NCBI GenBank assembly: GCA_003024985.2 | Contig: PXIH01S0011168.1 | Source of the DNA: Euperipatoides rowelli | Taxonomy: Eukaryota; Onychophora; Udeonychophora; Euonychophora; Peripatopsidae | Direction: 5' to 3' (one strand) | DNA: 10,754 nucleotides | Part shown: in pieces, positions 1 through 7,450 of the stretch | How the letters are laid out: each line of letters opens with the position of its first letter | Position numbering within the stretch: the first letter of the stretch is position 1 | Program-made: the position numbers and the translations under genes | Notes under the pieces: generated by a model | What the model was told of the DNA's origin: nothing | The model's database searches: none | The model's input: the letters and a program-made list of their open reading frames with translations, nothing else

Positions 1-56
1 GCCATTTGACGTATATGACTGAAATAGATGCACAGATGTTAAAAACACGGTAATTG

Positions 57-227
57 TCACTTATTGGATCCCTTTTCTACGTCTCCTAGAAAATGGCTGT
101 CTGGTCTGACAACCAGATCACCATTACTGGAGTCCACATGAGATTTTCCAGGCAAAATTATAAACGTGCCTTCAGCTTAGAGATTTATATTTTGATACAA
201 TATATTGGCATAAAACTTGAATTTTGA
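57..227. other. Exon-like block open on both strands
   Basis: This block is less AT-biased than its surroundings. On the plus strand an ATG at 93 opens 44 codons ending at the TGA at 225-227. A pyrimidine-rich stretch followed by CCTAG (85-89) just before it resembles a 3' splice site. On the minus strand a 39-codon frame runs from 176 to 60, ends at a TGA (57-59) and has a non-repetitive, ordinary amino-acid mix rich in G, S, D and V. I recognise neither peptide. Open runs near 40 codons are common by chance at this base composition, so the case rests only on composition and the splice-like site. It could be a terminal exon of a gene lying mostly outside the window, or an old repeat fragment. 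Confidence 0.2.
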
Positions 228-329
228 TGCATTTATGGACCGAATATAACATTGATTAATTAAATGAGCATTTTTTTACAAAAATACACATAAATCAATG
301 ATGTTGAAATAGGCATTGATAAATCACTT

Positions 330-473
330 TAATAGCACAATGGATGAATTTGATGACGATTCTGTATAAGTCCATATGATTTTGAACCTTTAACTGACGA
401 AAATAACGAATCAGCATCATCTGATATTGGCTTTGTTATATTGGAAGAACATGAGTGGCATGCAAATTATTGA
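330..473 (+). pseudogene. Decayed acidic N-terminal segment with P-Y-D-F-E-P motif, copy 1
   Basis: An ATG at 340 begins a short acidic peptide (MDEFDDDSV) that stops at the TAA at 367-369. After a frame change the reading continues from 369 as SPYDFEPLTDENNESASSD, then an E-H-E-W motif, ending at a TGA at 471-473. The first 69 bases align almost without gaps to 5783-5850, and the two copies share a P-x-D-F-x-P-L-x-D pattern in the same frame, which suggests both descend from coding sequence. From memory, acidic N-termini with a PYxFEP motif occur in multi-copy invertebrate proteins carrying a P2X7-C-terminus-like domain. That family link is tentative. The copy is broken by a frameshift and early stops and is not expected to be functional. 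Confidence 0.4.
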
Positions 474-1243
474 CTTCAAAAAGTAGAAAACATAATTCAG
501 TTTTAATTCTATTGTTTATTTAACTATAAAGCTGATTGTTTGTTATAAACTTATTATTATTTTTTGCTTGTTTATTATATTATCAAGTAACCTAGAATAG
601 CACTTCTGATCAAAGTCTGGCTAATTGTTTAAAAAAGAAAAATGTAAACAAGCACAGCTAAATACGTAGGAGCCTCTTTTTCTTTCATGCTAATTAGCCG
701 ATCACACTTACAATTTTTTTTACTTGCATATCGGTTTTCATATCACAGTTTTATATTTATTAAAAAAATTTACAAAGTAATGTTTGGTACATGTTTTTGC
801 TTTTTTTTTAAACTATAACATTCATTTTTTATTTTTTACTTAGCCAAAATAAAATTCAAAATTCTACTTAGAAATAATAATTTACAAAACAAACAAACAA
901 ACAAACAAAACAATATGCACATAAATAAAACTGTTTTCATTAGACGTAAATGAAAGAAATAAGAATACCGATATTCATAAATGCTTTTTTTTTTTAAAAC
1001 AAAATAAGTAGGTTAACAAATCCATTACTCTTAACATTTGCAAGCTAAGCAGCCAACATTTTTTTTATCTTTGAGGAATTTAAAAAAATGTCTAGGGATT
1101 TAAACTTGATGCAACATTTGTGAAATTTAAGGTGCAACAGTAAGACATGTTGAAGATTTTTCAACATGCACTAAGTATTATAGTAAACTCTAGTATCTAA
1201 CTTATTATCTAACAAATTAGCACCACCATGATTATACTATAGA
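474..1243. other. AT-rich stretch without recognisable gene
   Basis: No gene or RNA is visible. The stretch contains many T and A homopolymers of 8-10 bases and a short ACAA microsatellite (885-911). If the two pairs of shared segments (330-398/5783-5850 and 1684-1749/5941-6005) were once equally spaced, this stretch would be part of material inserted into copy 1 or lost from copy 2. Confidence 0.5.
885..911. repeat. (ACAA)n microsatellite
   Basis: About six slightly imperfect tandem copies of ACAA/AAAC occur in a row. It is a simple-sequence repeat with no coding context. Confidence 0.85.
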
Positions 1244-1290
1244 CGAGGGCTTCCCAACCCTGTGACCGCGGGCACCATGGCGCCTGTCGA
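1244..1290 (+). mobile_element. Possible hAT-type transposon terminus (remnant)
   Basis: The segment starts near CGAGGGCTTCCCAACCCTG and continues with a GC-rich CCGCGGGCACCATGGCGCC stretch. hAT transposons and their non-autonomous derivatives commonly begin with a terminal repeat close to CAGNGNTTCCCAACC, often followed by a GC-rich subterminal region. Here the first bases deviate from CAG, I found no convincing matching terminus within 500 bp, and I see no 8-bp target duplication. A partial inverted match (ATGGTGCCC at 1623-1631 against GGGCACCAT at 1271-1279) could mark the other side of a roughly 0.4-kb non-autonomous element, but it is short. The minus-strand 61-codon frame covering this region is taken as incidental. 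Confidence 0.3.
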
Positions 1291-1683
1291 TTTAATTGTG
1301 TGTGACCATCGCTGTCCGACCACCTAACAAAGCTTGTCCATGTTAACTTAGTAGCGCCTGGATCCCTTTGATTTAGATTGTGAGTATTAGGCAACCAATT
1401 TTAGGCAGTTGTTTTCTTTTAAATCGACTTCTTTAATTCCATCTTTTGTGCCAAGTTAATGCGAACTAACTTGAGTGCAGTGCACGCAGATGGCCGAATT
1501 GAGTAGTGGTGGGGATAGTTAGAGAATTGTCTAAATGCAGGCGATATAACCCAGATTTTACCATGTTTTTGATATCTGCGCACATATATTTTCATCATTA
1601 TGGAAAATATTGATGGTGCCCACTGCCCTACCTTATTTTACAATGTGCTCTAGGGTACAAAAAAGGATAGGAACCTCTTTCTA
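1291..1683. other. Moderately AT-rich stretch, no gene seen
   Basis: This part is more base-balanced than the surrounding DNA, for example around 1460-1560 and 1618-1680, but no frame, RNA gene or clear repeat end is recognisable. It may be the body of the decayed element whose end is suggested at 1244-1290. Confidence 0.35.
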
Positions 1684-1749
1684 TAGACACTAGTGTTTGA
1701 AGGGGAAAGAGCTACAGACATTCATTTTAAAAATTGAATTGTAAATAAC
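1684..1749 (+). repeat. Dispersed repeat segment, copy A
   Basis: This segment is similar to 5941-6005 in the same orientation. The two share an AAGGGGA-rich stretch, GCTA-AGACAT, and an exact TTAAAAATTGAATTGTAAATAAC ending (23 bases, 1727-1749). Both copies are followed directly by T-rich homopolymers. No coding potential is obvious. In the other copy the segment lies only about 90 bp downstream of the P-Y-x-F-E-P-like remnant, so both segments probably belong to one repeat family. Confidence 0.65.
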
Positions 1750-1834
1750 TTTTTTTTTTTTATTATTTTTTTTAGTATTTGTCTTTGAAAGTAAGTAATT
1801 AAAAAAAAAAAAAACTTTTCATTTGATGTAAAAG

Positions 1835-1835
1835 N
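1835..1835. other. Ambiguous base (n)
   Basis: A single undetermined base sits just after long T and A homopolymers (1750-1814), where sequencing or assembly is error-prone. Homopolymer lengths nearby should be treated as approximate. Confidence 0.95.
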
Positions 1836-2010
1836 ACATTGTATCGTTGTTTTGTGACTTCATATATACTTTAACACACATGTATACAAGACATTTGTCA
1901 GTACATTAGCTTTCCAGCCAAGAATTCTTATGTTATTTATTATTTCCGTAGTCTTTCAACAGCAGTTTGTTTTTACGAAACTCTTTGTATTAAATAGTTT
2001 AACTGAATAG

Positions 2011-2058
2011 GCAATAAGTTACACGTTATTATGAGAATATGCACCTTTAACTTATTGC
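2011..2058. repeat. Inverted repeat, 11-bp arms
   Basis: GCAATAAGTTA (2011-2021) is the exact reverse complement of TAACTTATTGC (2048-2058), with a 26-base loop. It lies immediately before a second, tighter hairpin, so the two may belong to the end of one decayed mobile element. Confidence 0.6.
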
Positions 2059-2074
2059 ATATTTAGTAGGATCA

Positions 2075-2119
2075 GTTAGAAGATCTAATCAGCAAATGAT
2101 TAGATCTTCATCAACTAAC
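2075..2119. repeat. Strong hairpin with 12-bp perfect stem
   Basis: AAGATCTAATCA (2080-2091) and TGATTAGATCTT (2097-2108) pair perfectly across a 5-base loop (GCAAA). A further outer stem GTTAG (2075-2079) and CTAAC (2115-2119) pairs across a 6-base bulge. It is not followed by a T-run typical of bacterial terminators, and the context is eukaryotic. A subterminal transposon hairpin is one possibility. Confidence 0.75.
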
Positions 2120-2336
2120 ACTAAATTCTTATTAAATAGTAGATAAATTATAAAATAGTTTAATCAGTAACTACTGTTAATTATAAAAATAACAAGTGAA
2201 TTAGTTTTGTTTATTGATTTTTAAGATCTTCACCTTGAGTGGTTGGTATTACAGAACTTATTGTCATATAAAGAAAATGAACAATAAATAATAAGAAATC
2301 AATAGAATTTAGGATTAAAAAGTGTAAATAAAATAA

Positions 2337-2621
2337 TTAGTAATTAAAATTACAATAAAAAATAAAAATTACTATGATAAGGTCAATTATAATTGGTATG
2401 ACAATGAAAATATTAATTAGTCCTAATGAAGTCCAAATGTTAGACCTAAAAGAATATAAAGATGTAGATTCTTTAATAGATGGAGGAATTCTGTTCCAGA
2501 GCGAAGGGGCACGATTATGCCAAGCACTAGCATCACTAAATGAATTACAATATGATCTAACCATTCCTTTAGAAAAACTAAGTCTAGTATTATGCGAATG
2601 CGCTTGATCCAGTTTTCTCAT
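2337..2621 (-). pseudogene. C-terminal tail of a LINE (non-LTR) reverse transcriptase, 5'-truncated
   Basis: The 94-residue reading has a region (about residues 13-64) that resembles the extreme C-terminus of LINE ORF2-type proteins. It shows a basic TRLS start, a serine-rich middle, then R37-A38-x-x-L-W42-N43-x-x-P46, I49-K-E-S-x-S-L55-x-x-F58-R59. This R-A-x-x-x-W-N-x-L/I-P...S-L-x-x-F+ pattern is typical of CR1/jockey-like elements. No polymerase domain (YxDD) remains, so only the 3' end is present. An in-frame stop lies four codons upstream of the chosen ATG, which is therefore not a real start. The last 24 or so residues are hydrophobic and come from AT-rich sequence, probably 3' tail rather than protein. 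The antisense frame at 2374-2607 is its shadow. Confidence 0.6.
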
Positions 2622-2638
2622 AAGGCTTGACTAGTTAG

Positions 2639-2842
2639 TTAGACAAATTCCATTTCAACATTTCCATATGAGAATTCCAAGGTTAAATCATCAGCAAGCC
2701 ATTTCATATGAACTTTTCTGCAGGTGCACTTGAACTTCCTGCACCGAATACAATAATTCTTGCTGAATTATTAAATACCGTAATATTTGAATTTTGTGAA
2801 GTAGTCTCTAACCTGCATTACCCCAAACAAAATTACCGTTAA
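2639..2842. other. Short frames open on both strands, function unknown
   Basis: On the minus strand 42 codons run from 2767 to a TAA at 2639-2641, with a C-x2-C-x4-C-x-C cluster. On the plus strand an ATG at 2708 opens 44 codons to a TAA at 2840-2842, and TTTTCTGCAG at 2714-2723 inside it would make a good 3' splice site. I recognise neither product. The block sits upstream of the LINE tail in the LINE's orientation, so the minus frame could also be decayed LINE sequence. The evidence does not decide between exon, LINE and chance. Confidence 0.2.
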
Positions 2843-3545
2843 TTCTTGATCCAATAATGGCATGGTAAACCATGTGATATTACGTAAAATGCCGAGCAAG
2901 GGCACATGCACTCTTATCATTTACTAGCATGGCGCTCTTGTTCGGCTACATGCTAGTAAACCTTAGATTAACCACAATGCATTGCAAAATCGACTAGGCG
3001 CTCTTGTTTGGCTAGAATCAGAATTCCTTAAAAAAATTGTTTTTCAAAACGGTGCCCTTGCTTGGACATGCTTCCCAAAACTTTAGAAAATGACTGGTAC
3101 ACACTAAAACATGATATCAAACATCAATAAAGGTTGGCTAATATATGTGCCAAGTAAGAGCGCCGTCTAAGTTAAAACTTTCACTTTTTAACTTACAGGC
3201 CTCTTTCATTCTGTTTATGAGGATTCAACGTTATTCACAGAAGTTATATTTATCTAGATGATGTAAAACACATAAAAATGACATCATAGCATGGTGACAT
3301 GAACATTTGTACATGGCACTCTTGTATGGATACACAGTCCTGAACCTTAGATGAGGTAAAATGAAGCCAAAAACTCTGGGGGCGCTCTTGTATGGATACA
3401 CCTTGGATTTCTTTCAGAGTGATAAAAATGTCAAAGTGCAGTGATGTCGCTCTTATTCGGCGATGGCGCTGTTTACCTATGTTTTGCCAAGAAATAGGGG
3501 TGGGGGCGCCCTTGCTTTGTGGGGCGCTCTTGGTCGGCATTCTAC
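2841..3545. repeat. Decayed array of ~66-bp units with a GC-rich core
   Basis: A core close to GGCGCTCTTGTWYGGMTA recurs at 2931, 2997, 3051, 3315, 3381, 3446, 3505 and 3523 on the plus strand. Inverted copies are at about 2891-2906 and 3147-3164. Spacings of 66 (2931 to 2997, 3315 to 3381), 65 (3381 to 3446) and 264 (3051 to 3315, four times 66) point to an original unit of about 66 bp. The unit body is also partly conserved: an AACCTTAGAT-like stretch sits about 28 bases after the core start in several units (exact at 2959-2968 and 3343-3352, diverged at 3051 and 3381, and shifted by one base in the inverted unit covering 3099-3164). The 104-codon minus frame at 3250-3564 runs through the repeats and is probably incidental. 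It is most likely an old minisatellite or satellite fragment; I do not recognise the family. Confidence 0.75.
2920..2960. repeat. 12-bp perfect hairpin around a repeat core
   Basis: TTTACTAGCATG (2920-2931) pairs exactly with CATGCTAGTAAA (2949-2960). The 17-base loop is the GC-rich core of the first direct unit of the 66-bp array. Other units lack these arms, so the stem is specific to this copy. Confidence 0.8.
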
Positions 3546-4348
3546 AGTAATCAGTTATTATCAAATGTAACGTTATCTAATATCCTTAGTAGGTCAATTA
3601 TTTTTATTGACATAACTTATAGTAGTATGATTTTATTTTTATGCATATTTAGTTTTTATGTAATCACACATGTCTAAAACTTTATTCCAAGATGGTGGAC
3701 AAAATCACCAGTAGAAAGTATTACCCAGTTCTACATTTATTTGTCATCATTCCCTTGATTGATTTCTGGCACACATAAAAAAAAAGCATCTTTCTACTAA
3801 AACTTTATAAATTATATTGGCGTAAAAGTCATTTTTTTAAGTCAGTTTAAAAAAAAAATTTGGTTATAATTTTTGATAGTGGTTGTGTATTGAAAAGCCT
3901 GTTTTTAAAATATAAGGAAAAATAAAAATTTAGGTGAAAATGCAAATACAAAAAAGTATTTTATTTTGTCTTTATTCTAAGGGTTTATAGTTTATACCGT
4001 AATATACAGTTCTGTAGATTTTATTACAATCTGGTCAGAAAACTATTTGTTCCAACTTGTTTAATTCTATGATTGTTAAAAACTATAATTATGAGTTTAA
4101 TCGAATGAATTCAAAGTTTCATCTTTTAAAACAATAAGCCGGTGCTTTAATTGCATACCATTCCCTCTATGTGCTGACTTATAATACAATATTTCAATAT
4201 ATTGAGGCCATACCAAACTTATTTTATTACTTTTCAGTTGTGTTCAAATTTTAGATTAGATTTTAAAATTTATTAAAAATTTCATAATTTACCACATTAT
4301 TTGGTGTGGTTTAGGGTATAAAATTTAATCGTTTAAAATTACTTTTTT
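3546..4348. other. AT-rich stretch without recognisable gene
   Basis: Several T and A homopolymers and short chance frames are present. A 28-codon ATG frame at 3691-3777 (MVDKITSRKYYP...) is noted, but nothing supports translation. No repeat end, RNA gene or regulatory element is identifiable. Confidence 0.5.
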
Positions 4349-4375
4349 AGGGAAGAGGGGGGAGGGGAGAGGAGG
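4349..4375 (+). repeat. 27-base G-rich polypurine tract
   Basis: An uninterrupted purine run contains G runs of 3, 6 and 4 bases and sits in otherwise AT-rich DNA. Part of it (GGGAGAGG, 4365-4372) is the reverse complement of CCTCTCCC at 4501-4508, which begins a pyrimidine-rich stretch of about 15 bases. Such tracts can adopt triplex or quadruplex forms. No function can be read from the sequence. Confidence 0.6.
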
Positions 4376-4524
4376 TGGTTGAGTTCTATGATTTGTGTTA
4401 ATTTCTATTTAAAAATAAATTTAACTTGACCATTTTACTTACAGTATCTGTCTAAATTGATACCTGTACTTCTTTTTTACAACTTTTTTTTTTTTTTTAA
4501 CCTCTCCCTTCCCTTGAGCCATAG

Positions 4525-4625
4525 AAGGGGACTTTGATGCTTCTGTAGACAATAACTTATTACTTGAATATCCACTTAATGTATTAACAGAGAAGCAAGT
4601 TTATCTTGTGCCGCTTTATTTTTAA
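4525..4625 (+). CDS. Candidate terminal exon (weak)
   Basis: A T-run followed by CCTCTCCCTTCCCTT and CCATAG (ending at 4524) makes a textbook-like 3' splice site. From 4525 an open frame of 32 complete codons follows (begins GDFDASVDNN, ends YLVPLYF) to a TAA at 4623-4625, with AATAAA at 4672-4677 about 50 bases on. Codon use is less A/T-homopolymer-like than in flanking DNA. I do not recognise the peptide, no upstream exon is identified, and the pyrimidine tract may simply be the partner of the polypurine run at 4349-4375. Runs of this length occur often by chance here, so this is a suggestion only. Confidence 0.2.
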
Positions 4626-4671
4626 AATTAATATTTATTTTGCCAATTTAATTTTTTTTTAAATTCTTTCT

Positions 4672-4677
4672 AATAAA
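4672..4677 (+). promoter_or_regulatory. AATAAA, possible polyadenylation signal
   Basis: The hexamer lies 47 bases after the stop codon of the candidate exon at 4525-4625. In DNA this AT-rich the hexamer is frequent, so it adds little on its own. Confidence 0.15.
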
Positions 4678-5782
4678 ATGAACATGATTAAAAATGTTCA
4701 GAATATCTTGTGGAATTTTCTAGATTTACTTAATAGGTTTTTATAACCATATCGTGAAATTTTTTTAACATTTTAAAATTAATATCTTTGAAATATGTAT
4801 TTTTTTTTTTTTTAAATGTTTTGTTAAACCTTATTAATTTATGATAAATACAGTAGATCTGAATTTCTATTATATTTATTGTTGGTTTAAGTTAGTGGTA
4901 ATTTTTTTAAAGTTTGAGTAAAATATTAAAAAAAAAAAAAAGAAATTTGCTGGAAGGTTTTAACCATTAATGACTTGTTTTAAGATTGACTAAATTTAGA
5001 AAAGAGACATATTTCTTACCTGAGCTTATTGCAAAGTTAAAATGGCTCTATAATTAGGATCCTTGCGACAAAATTAGCCCTAGAGAACTGAAAATACTTG
5101 ATTTTTTTTTTATTATTATTTTCAATCCTTACCTTAATGCTCTTAAGAATGGATTAGTGTCAGTACAAGGTACCTTAAAAAAATCCATCTGACATTACTA
5201 TATTTAATCATATCTTGGCCCTTGTAATTTACTCTTTTCCAAACGATTTGGCATTTTTCAGGATAGCCAAATTAAAATAATATTTTTAGAGATTTTTTTT
5301 TAATATTTTCCCTAAAACTTTAAATTTCTGAAAACAAAATGCTCAATATTTTATAATTAGGCTATGCTTGTCCATTAATTCATTACTCAGTTATTTTAAA
5401 ACATTTATTAAATTAATTTTTCAAAAAAAAAAAAATTACGGTTACCGGTATTATGATTGGCAGTATGTTAAAGGTCAAATGTAATGGATTTTTTAAATTT
5501 TTTATTATTATTGATTTTCAAAGATAATTACTAAAAAAAAAATTCCACTGGAATTTTTTTTTTTTAAATGCAAAAAAAAAGTTATTTAAAGATAAAATTA
5601 AGAATATTTTTATCCTGAGTCTGAGATTACAAAAGGAAGCTTTCAAATGATTTTTGGGTCTGAGATTAATTTGATGAAACTTTCTACAGCTGTTTTCTTT
5701 GTAATGATTTAACATGTAAATAGAGGTATGTTCCGCTTATAGAAAAGGTCGTTTTGATTTTTTTTTAAAACAAATTGGACCA
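4678..5782. other. Long AT-rich stretch without recognisable gene
   Basis: Many T or A homopolymers of 9-14 bases are present, for example at 4800-4813 and 4929-4941. A 65-codon minus frame at 5518-5715 is lysine-, phenylalanine- and asparagine-rich because of A/T runs and has no domain. No RNA gene, transposon end or regulatory site is identifiable. Confidence 0.5.
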
Positions 5783-5877
5783 TAATAGCACAAAGAATGA
5801 ATTTGATTGATTTTTTAAACAATCCATAGGATTTCCAGCCTTTAGCTGACACAGATAGTGACTATTCTATAGTTTAG
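5783..5877 (+). pseudogene. Decayed acidic N-terminal segment, copy 2
   Basis: This copy aligns to 330-398 with roughly 70% identity and about one single-base gap, starting at the shared TAATAGCACAA. Reading from 5821 gives N-P-stop-D-F-Q-P-L-A-D-T-D-S-D-Y-S, which matches copy 1's P-Y-D-F-E-P-L-T-D with the tyrosine codon changed to a stop. Frame-preserving agreement at several residues supports a shared protein-coding ancestor. No downstream domain is visible, and the second shared segment begins about 90 bp further on. It is non-functional. Confidence 0.4.
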
Positions 5878-5940
5878 TGTAGTAAGCGCTGTTAGTTTCT
5901 CAACACTGACGTAACAAAATATCTCTCCAAGCGTATACAA

Positions 5941-6005
5941 CAGACAATGTTGTTTTAAGGGGAGGAGCTAAAGACATATATATTAAAAATTGAATTGTAA
6001 ATAAC
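5941..6005 (+). repeat. Dispersed repeat segment, copy B
   Basis: This is the partner of 1684-1749, with the same orientation and the same T-rich continuation. The last 23 bases (5983-6005) are identical to the other copy. Together with the preceding remnant it defines an interspersed repeat of at least about 220 bp (5783-6005). Confidence 0.65.
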
Positions 6006-6646
6006 AATTTTTTTATTTTAATTTTTTCTTCTTCTGGTAGATATTTTTTTTTAGCAAAAATATTTAAAAATCAACAATAATAAAAAAATTAAAAAATCCG
6101 TTAGAATTCGACCTTTAATCTGCCGACTGTAACACAAAATTGAATGAATGACAAAAACTGGATACCTGAAATCAGCTGTACTAGTGGAACTAGAAATATT
6201 TTTATTAACTGTATCAAATAGTTCTTAATATGTACAGTAAAACATAAATTACCAATTGTCAAAGCTGTTAACTTCCTGTTTGTAATGGCGCCATCGGCTG
6301 CCTAATCTTATGATTTTGTAAATAATCTTTAAGTTATTTATCATTTTATTTTATTTATTATTTTAAATGTATTAGTCAGTTGGTATTTCCGTCTCGGGTT
6401 TGGATTGCTTCTATGTAATGGATCAACATCTGAAGTACCATATTCATTCTTACAATGGATTACTTCTATCGTATATCTAGACATTCAAGCCTTATCCAGG
6501 TCCCTTCAAGAGCTTATAACATTATGGCTGATGCATCATTCATTTAGCTGTCTTTCCTTGAGGATTTATACAACTTCTTGAATTTTCATTTATTTATATT
6601 CATTGATGATATTGGTTTGATAAAATGCTTTTCTCTTTTGATCTAA
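6006..6646. other. AT-rich then more balanced stretch, no gene seen
   Basis: The first 100 bases are T/A runs. From about 6380 the composition is more balanced, with fewer homopolymers, but all frames are short. No family is recognisable. Confidence 0.4.
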
Positions 6647-6805
6647 ATGGTGACATTAGCAGTTCGGGAGATCAATATGGCACCTGTGCTAACCTGGTTT
6701 TGGATCCTACTTGGAATACATTTATTAGGAAGAGAGTGCAATTTAATGGAGGACTTTAGGTGCAAATGTTTCAAGTGGCTAAACATTTGCAGTATTTATG
6801 CCTAA
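6647..6805 (+). CDS. Candidate 52-residue ORF, secreted-like, four cysteines (weak)
   Basis: ATG at 6647 directly follows a TAA (6644-6646), and a second ATG at 6677 is in frame. From the second ATG the product is 42 residues. It starts MAPVLTWFWILLGIHLLG, a hydrophobic stretch like a signal peptide, followed by a short tail with cysteines at positions 21, 29, 31 and 38 (C-x7-C-x-C-x6-C), ending at the TAA at 6803-6805. I do not recognise the peptide and assign no function. It lies in a stretch more base-balanced than its flanks. Frames of about 50 codons are expected several times by chance in this window, so it may be fortuitous, or a first exon, since AG|GTGCAA at 6748-6755 could act as a weak donor site. 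Confidence 0.2.
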   Translation: MVTLAVREINMAPVLTWFWILLGIHLLGRECNLMEDFRCKCFKWLNICSIYA

Positions 6806-7300
6806 TTTTGATTACGTTGAAGGGAACTTTTTATTGAACAATAATACCGTCATTGGTGACTATAAACGCTGAAAAAAAAATCAGTTTTTATGATAATTTT
6901 TTTTATATATAATTATGTTCTGTGGTATACCTATTGAATCATAATTTTTGTCATTGAAAATCACATCCAATTTCTAATTGGGCTAGATTTTCAAGTATCT
7001 TAAATTCTATAAATGCATGATATATTCTGTATATTATGTTGTTTGTATATATTTCTAGTTTTCTAAATAATGCAACTATTATTATTTAACTTTAAAGTGC
7101 TAATTTTAACAGAAGCTAAGTTTTAATTTTTACCTTAAAAGTCATGTTTAATTCGTTATTTCTTATTCGATCAAATAATTAAGATAATCAAACTTTATTA
7201 AGCTGTTTTCAAACAAAACGACCTTTAACGTCTGGATGACGTCATAGTTATTTTTAATTTTCCATAATTACTTGCAAAATAATGTCGTGTATGTAAGAGC

Positions 7301-7322
7301 CCGGAGATACTAGTCCGGAGAT
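7301..7322 (+). repeat. Short direct duplication CCGGAGAT
   Basis: CCGGAGAT occurs at 7301-7308 and again at 7315-7322 in the left arm. The right arm has only one copy, so this is a local duplication in the left arm. Confidence 0.6.
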
Positions 7323-7450
7323 TGACTCAAGCAGACAACATTAGAAATACAGTACAACACAGTAATAATAGAATTATTATAAAAACAAATTTTCTCTGTG
7401 TATCTGTTATTCCGAACTCTTGAAATTGCATTTTCTCCCCAATGGTTTGT

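Noticed and set aside
1209-1394. 61-codon minus-strand frame
   Set aside because: It covers the possible hAT end and shows no protein features.
2374-2607. 77-codon plus-strand frame
   Set aside because: It is antisense to the recognisable LINE reverse-transcriptase tail and has no domain of its own.
3250-3564. 104-codon minus-strand frame
   Set aside because: It runs through the 66-bp repeat array. Its internal peptide similarity (VSIQE...) is explained by repeat units whose length is divisible by three.
3691-3777. 28-codon ATG frame after CCAAG
   Set aside because: It is too short, and frames of this size are abundant by chance at this base composition.
5518-5715. 65-codon minus-strand frame
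   Set aside because: Its K/F/N-rich composition comes from A/T homopolymers, with no motif.
5744-7226. 13-bp inverted match AAAGGTCGTTTTG (5744-5756 against 7214-7226) as transposon ends
   Set aside because: One 13-mer match is expected about once by chance in a window this size and AT content. The right member lies inside the left arm of the long inverted repeat.
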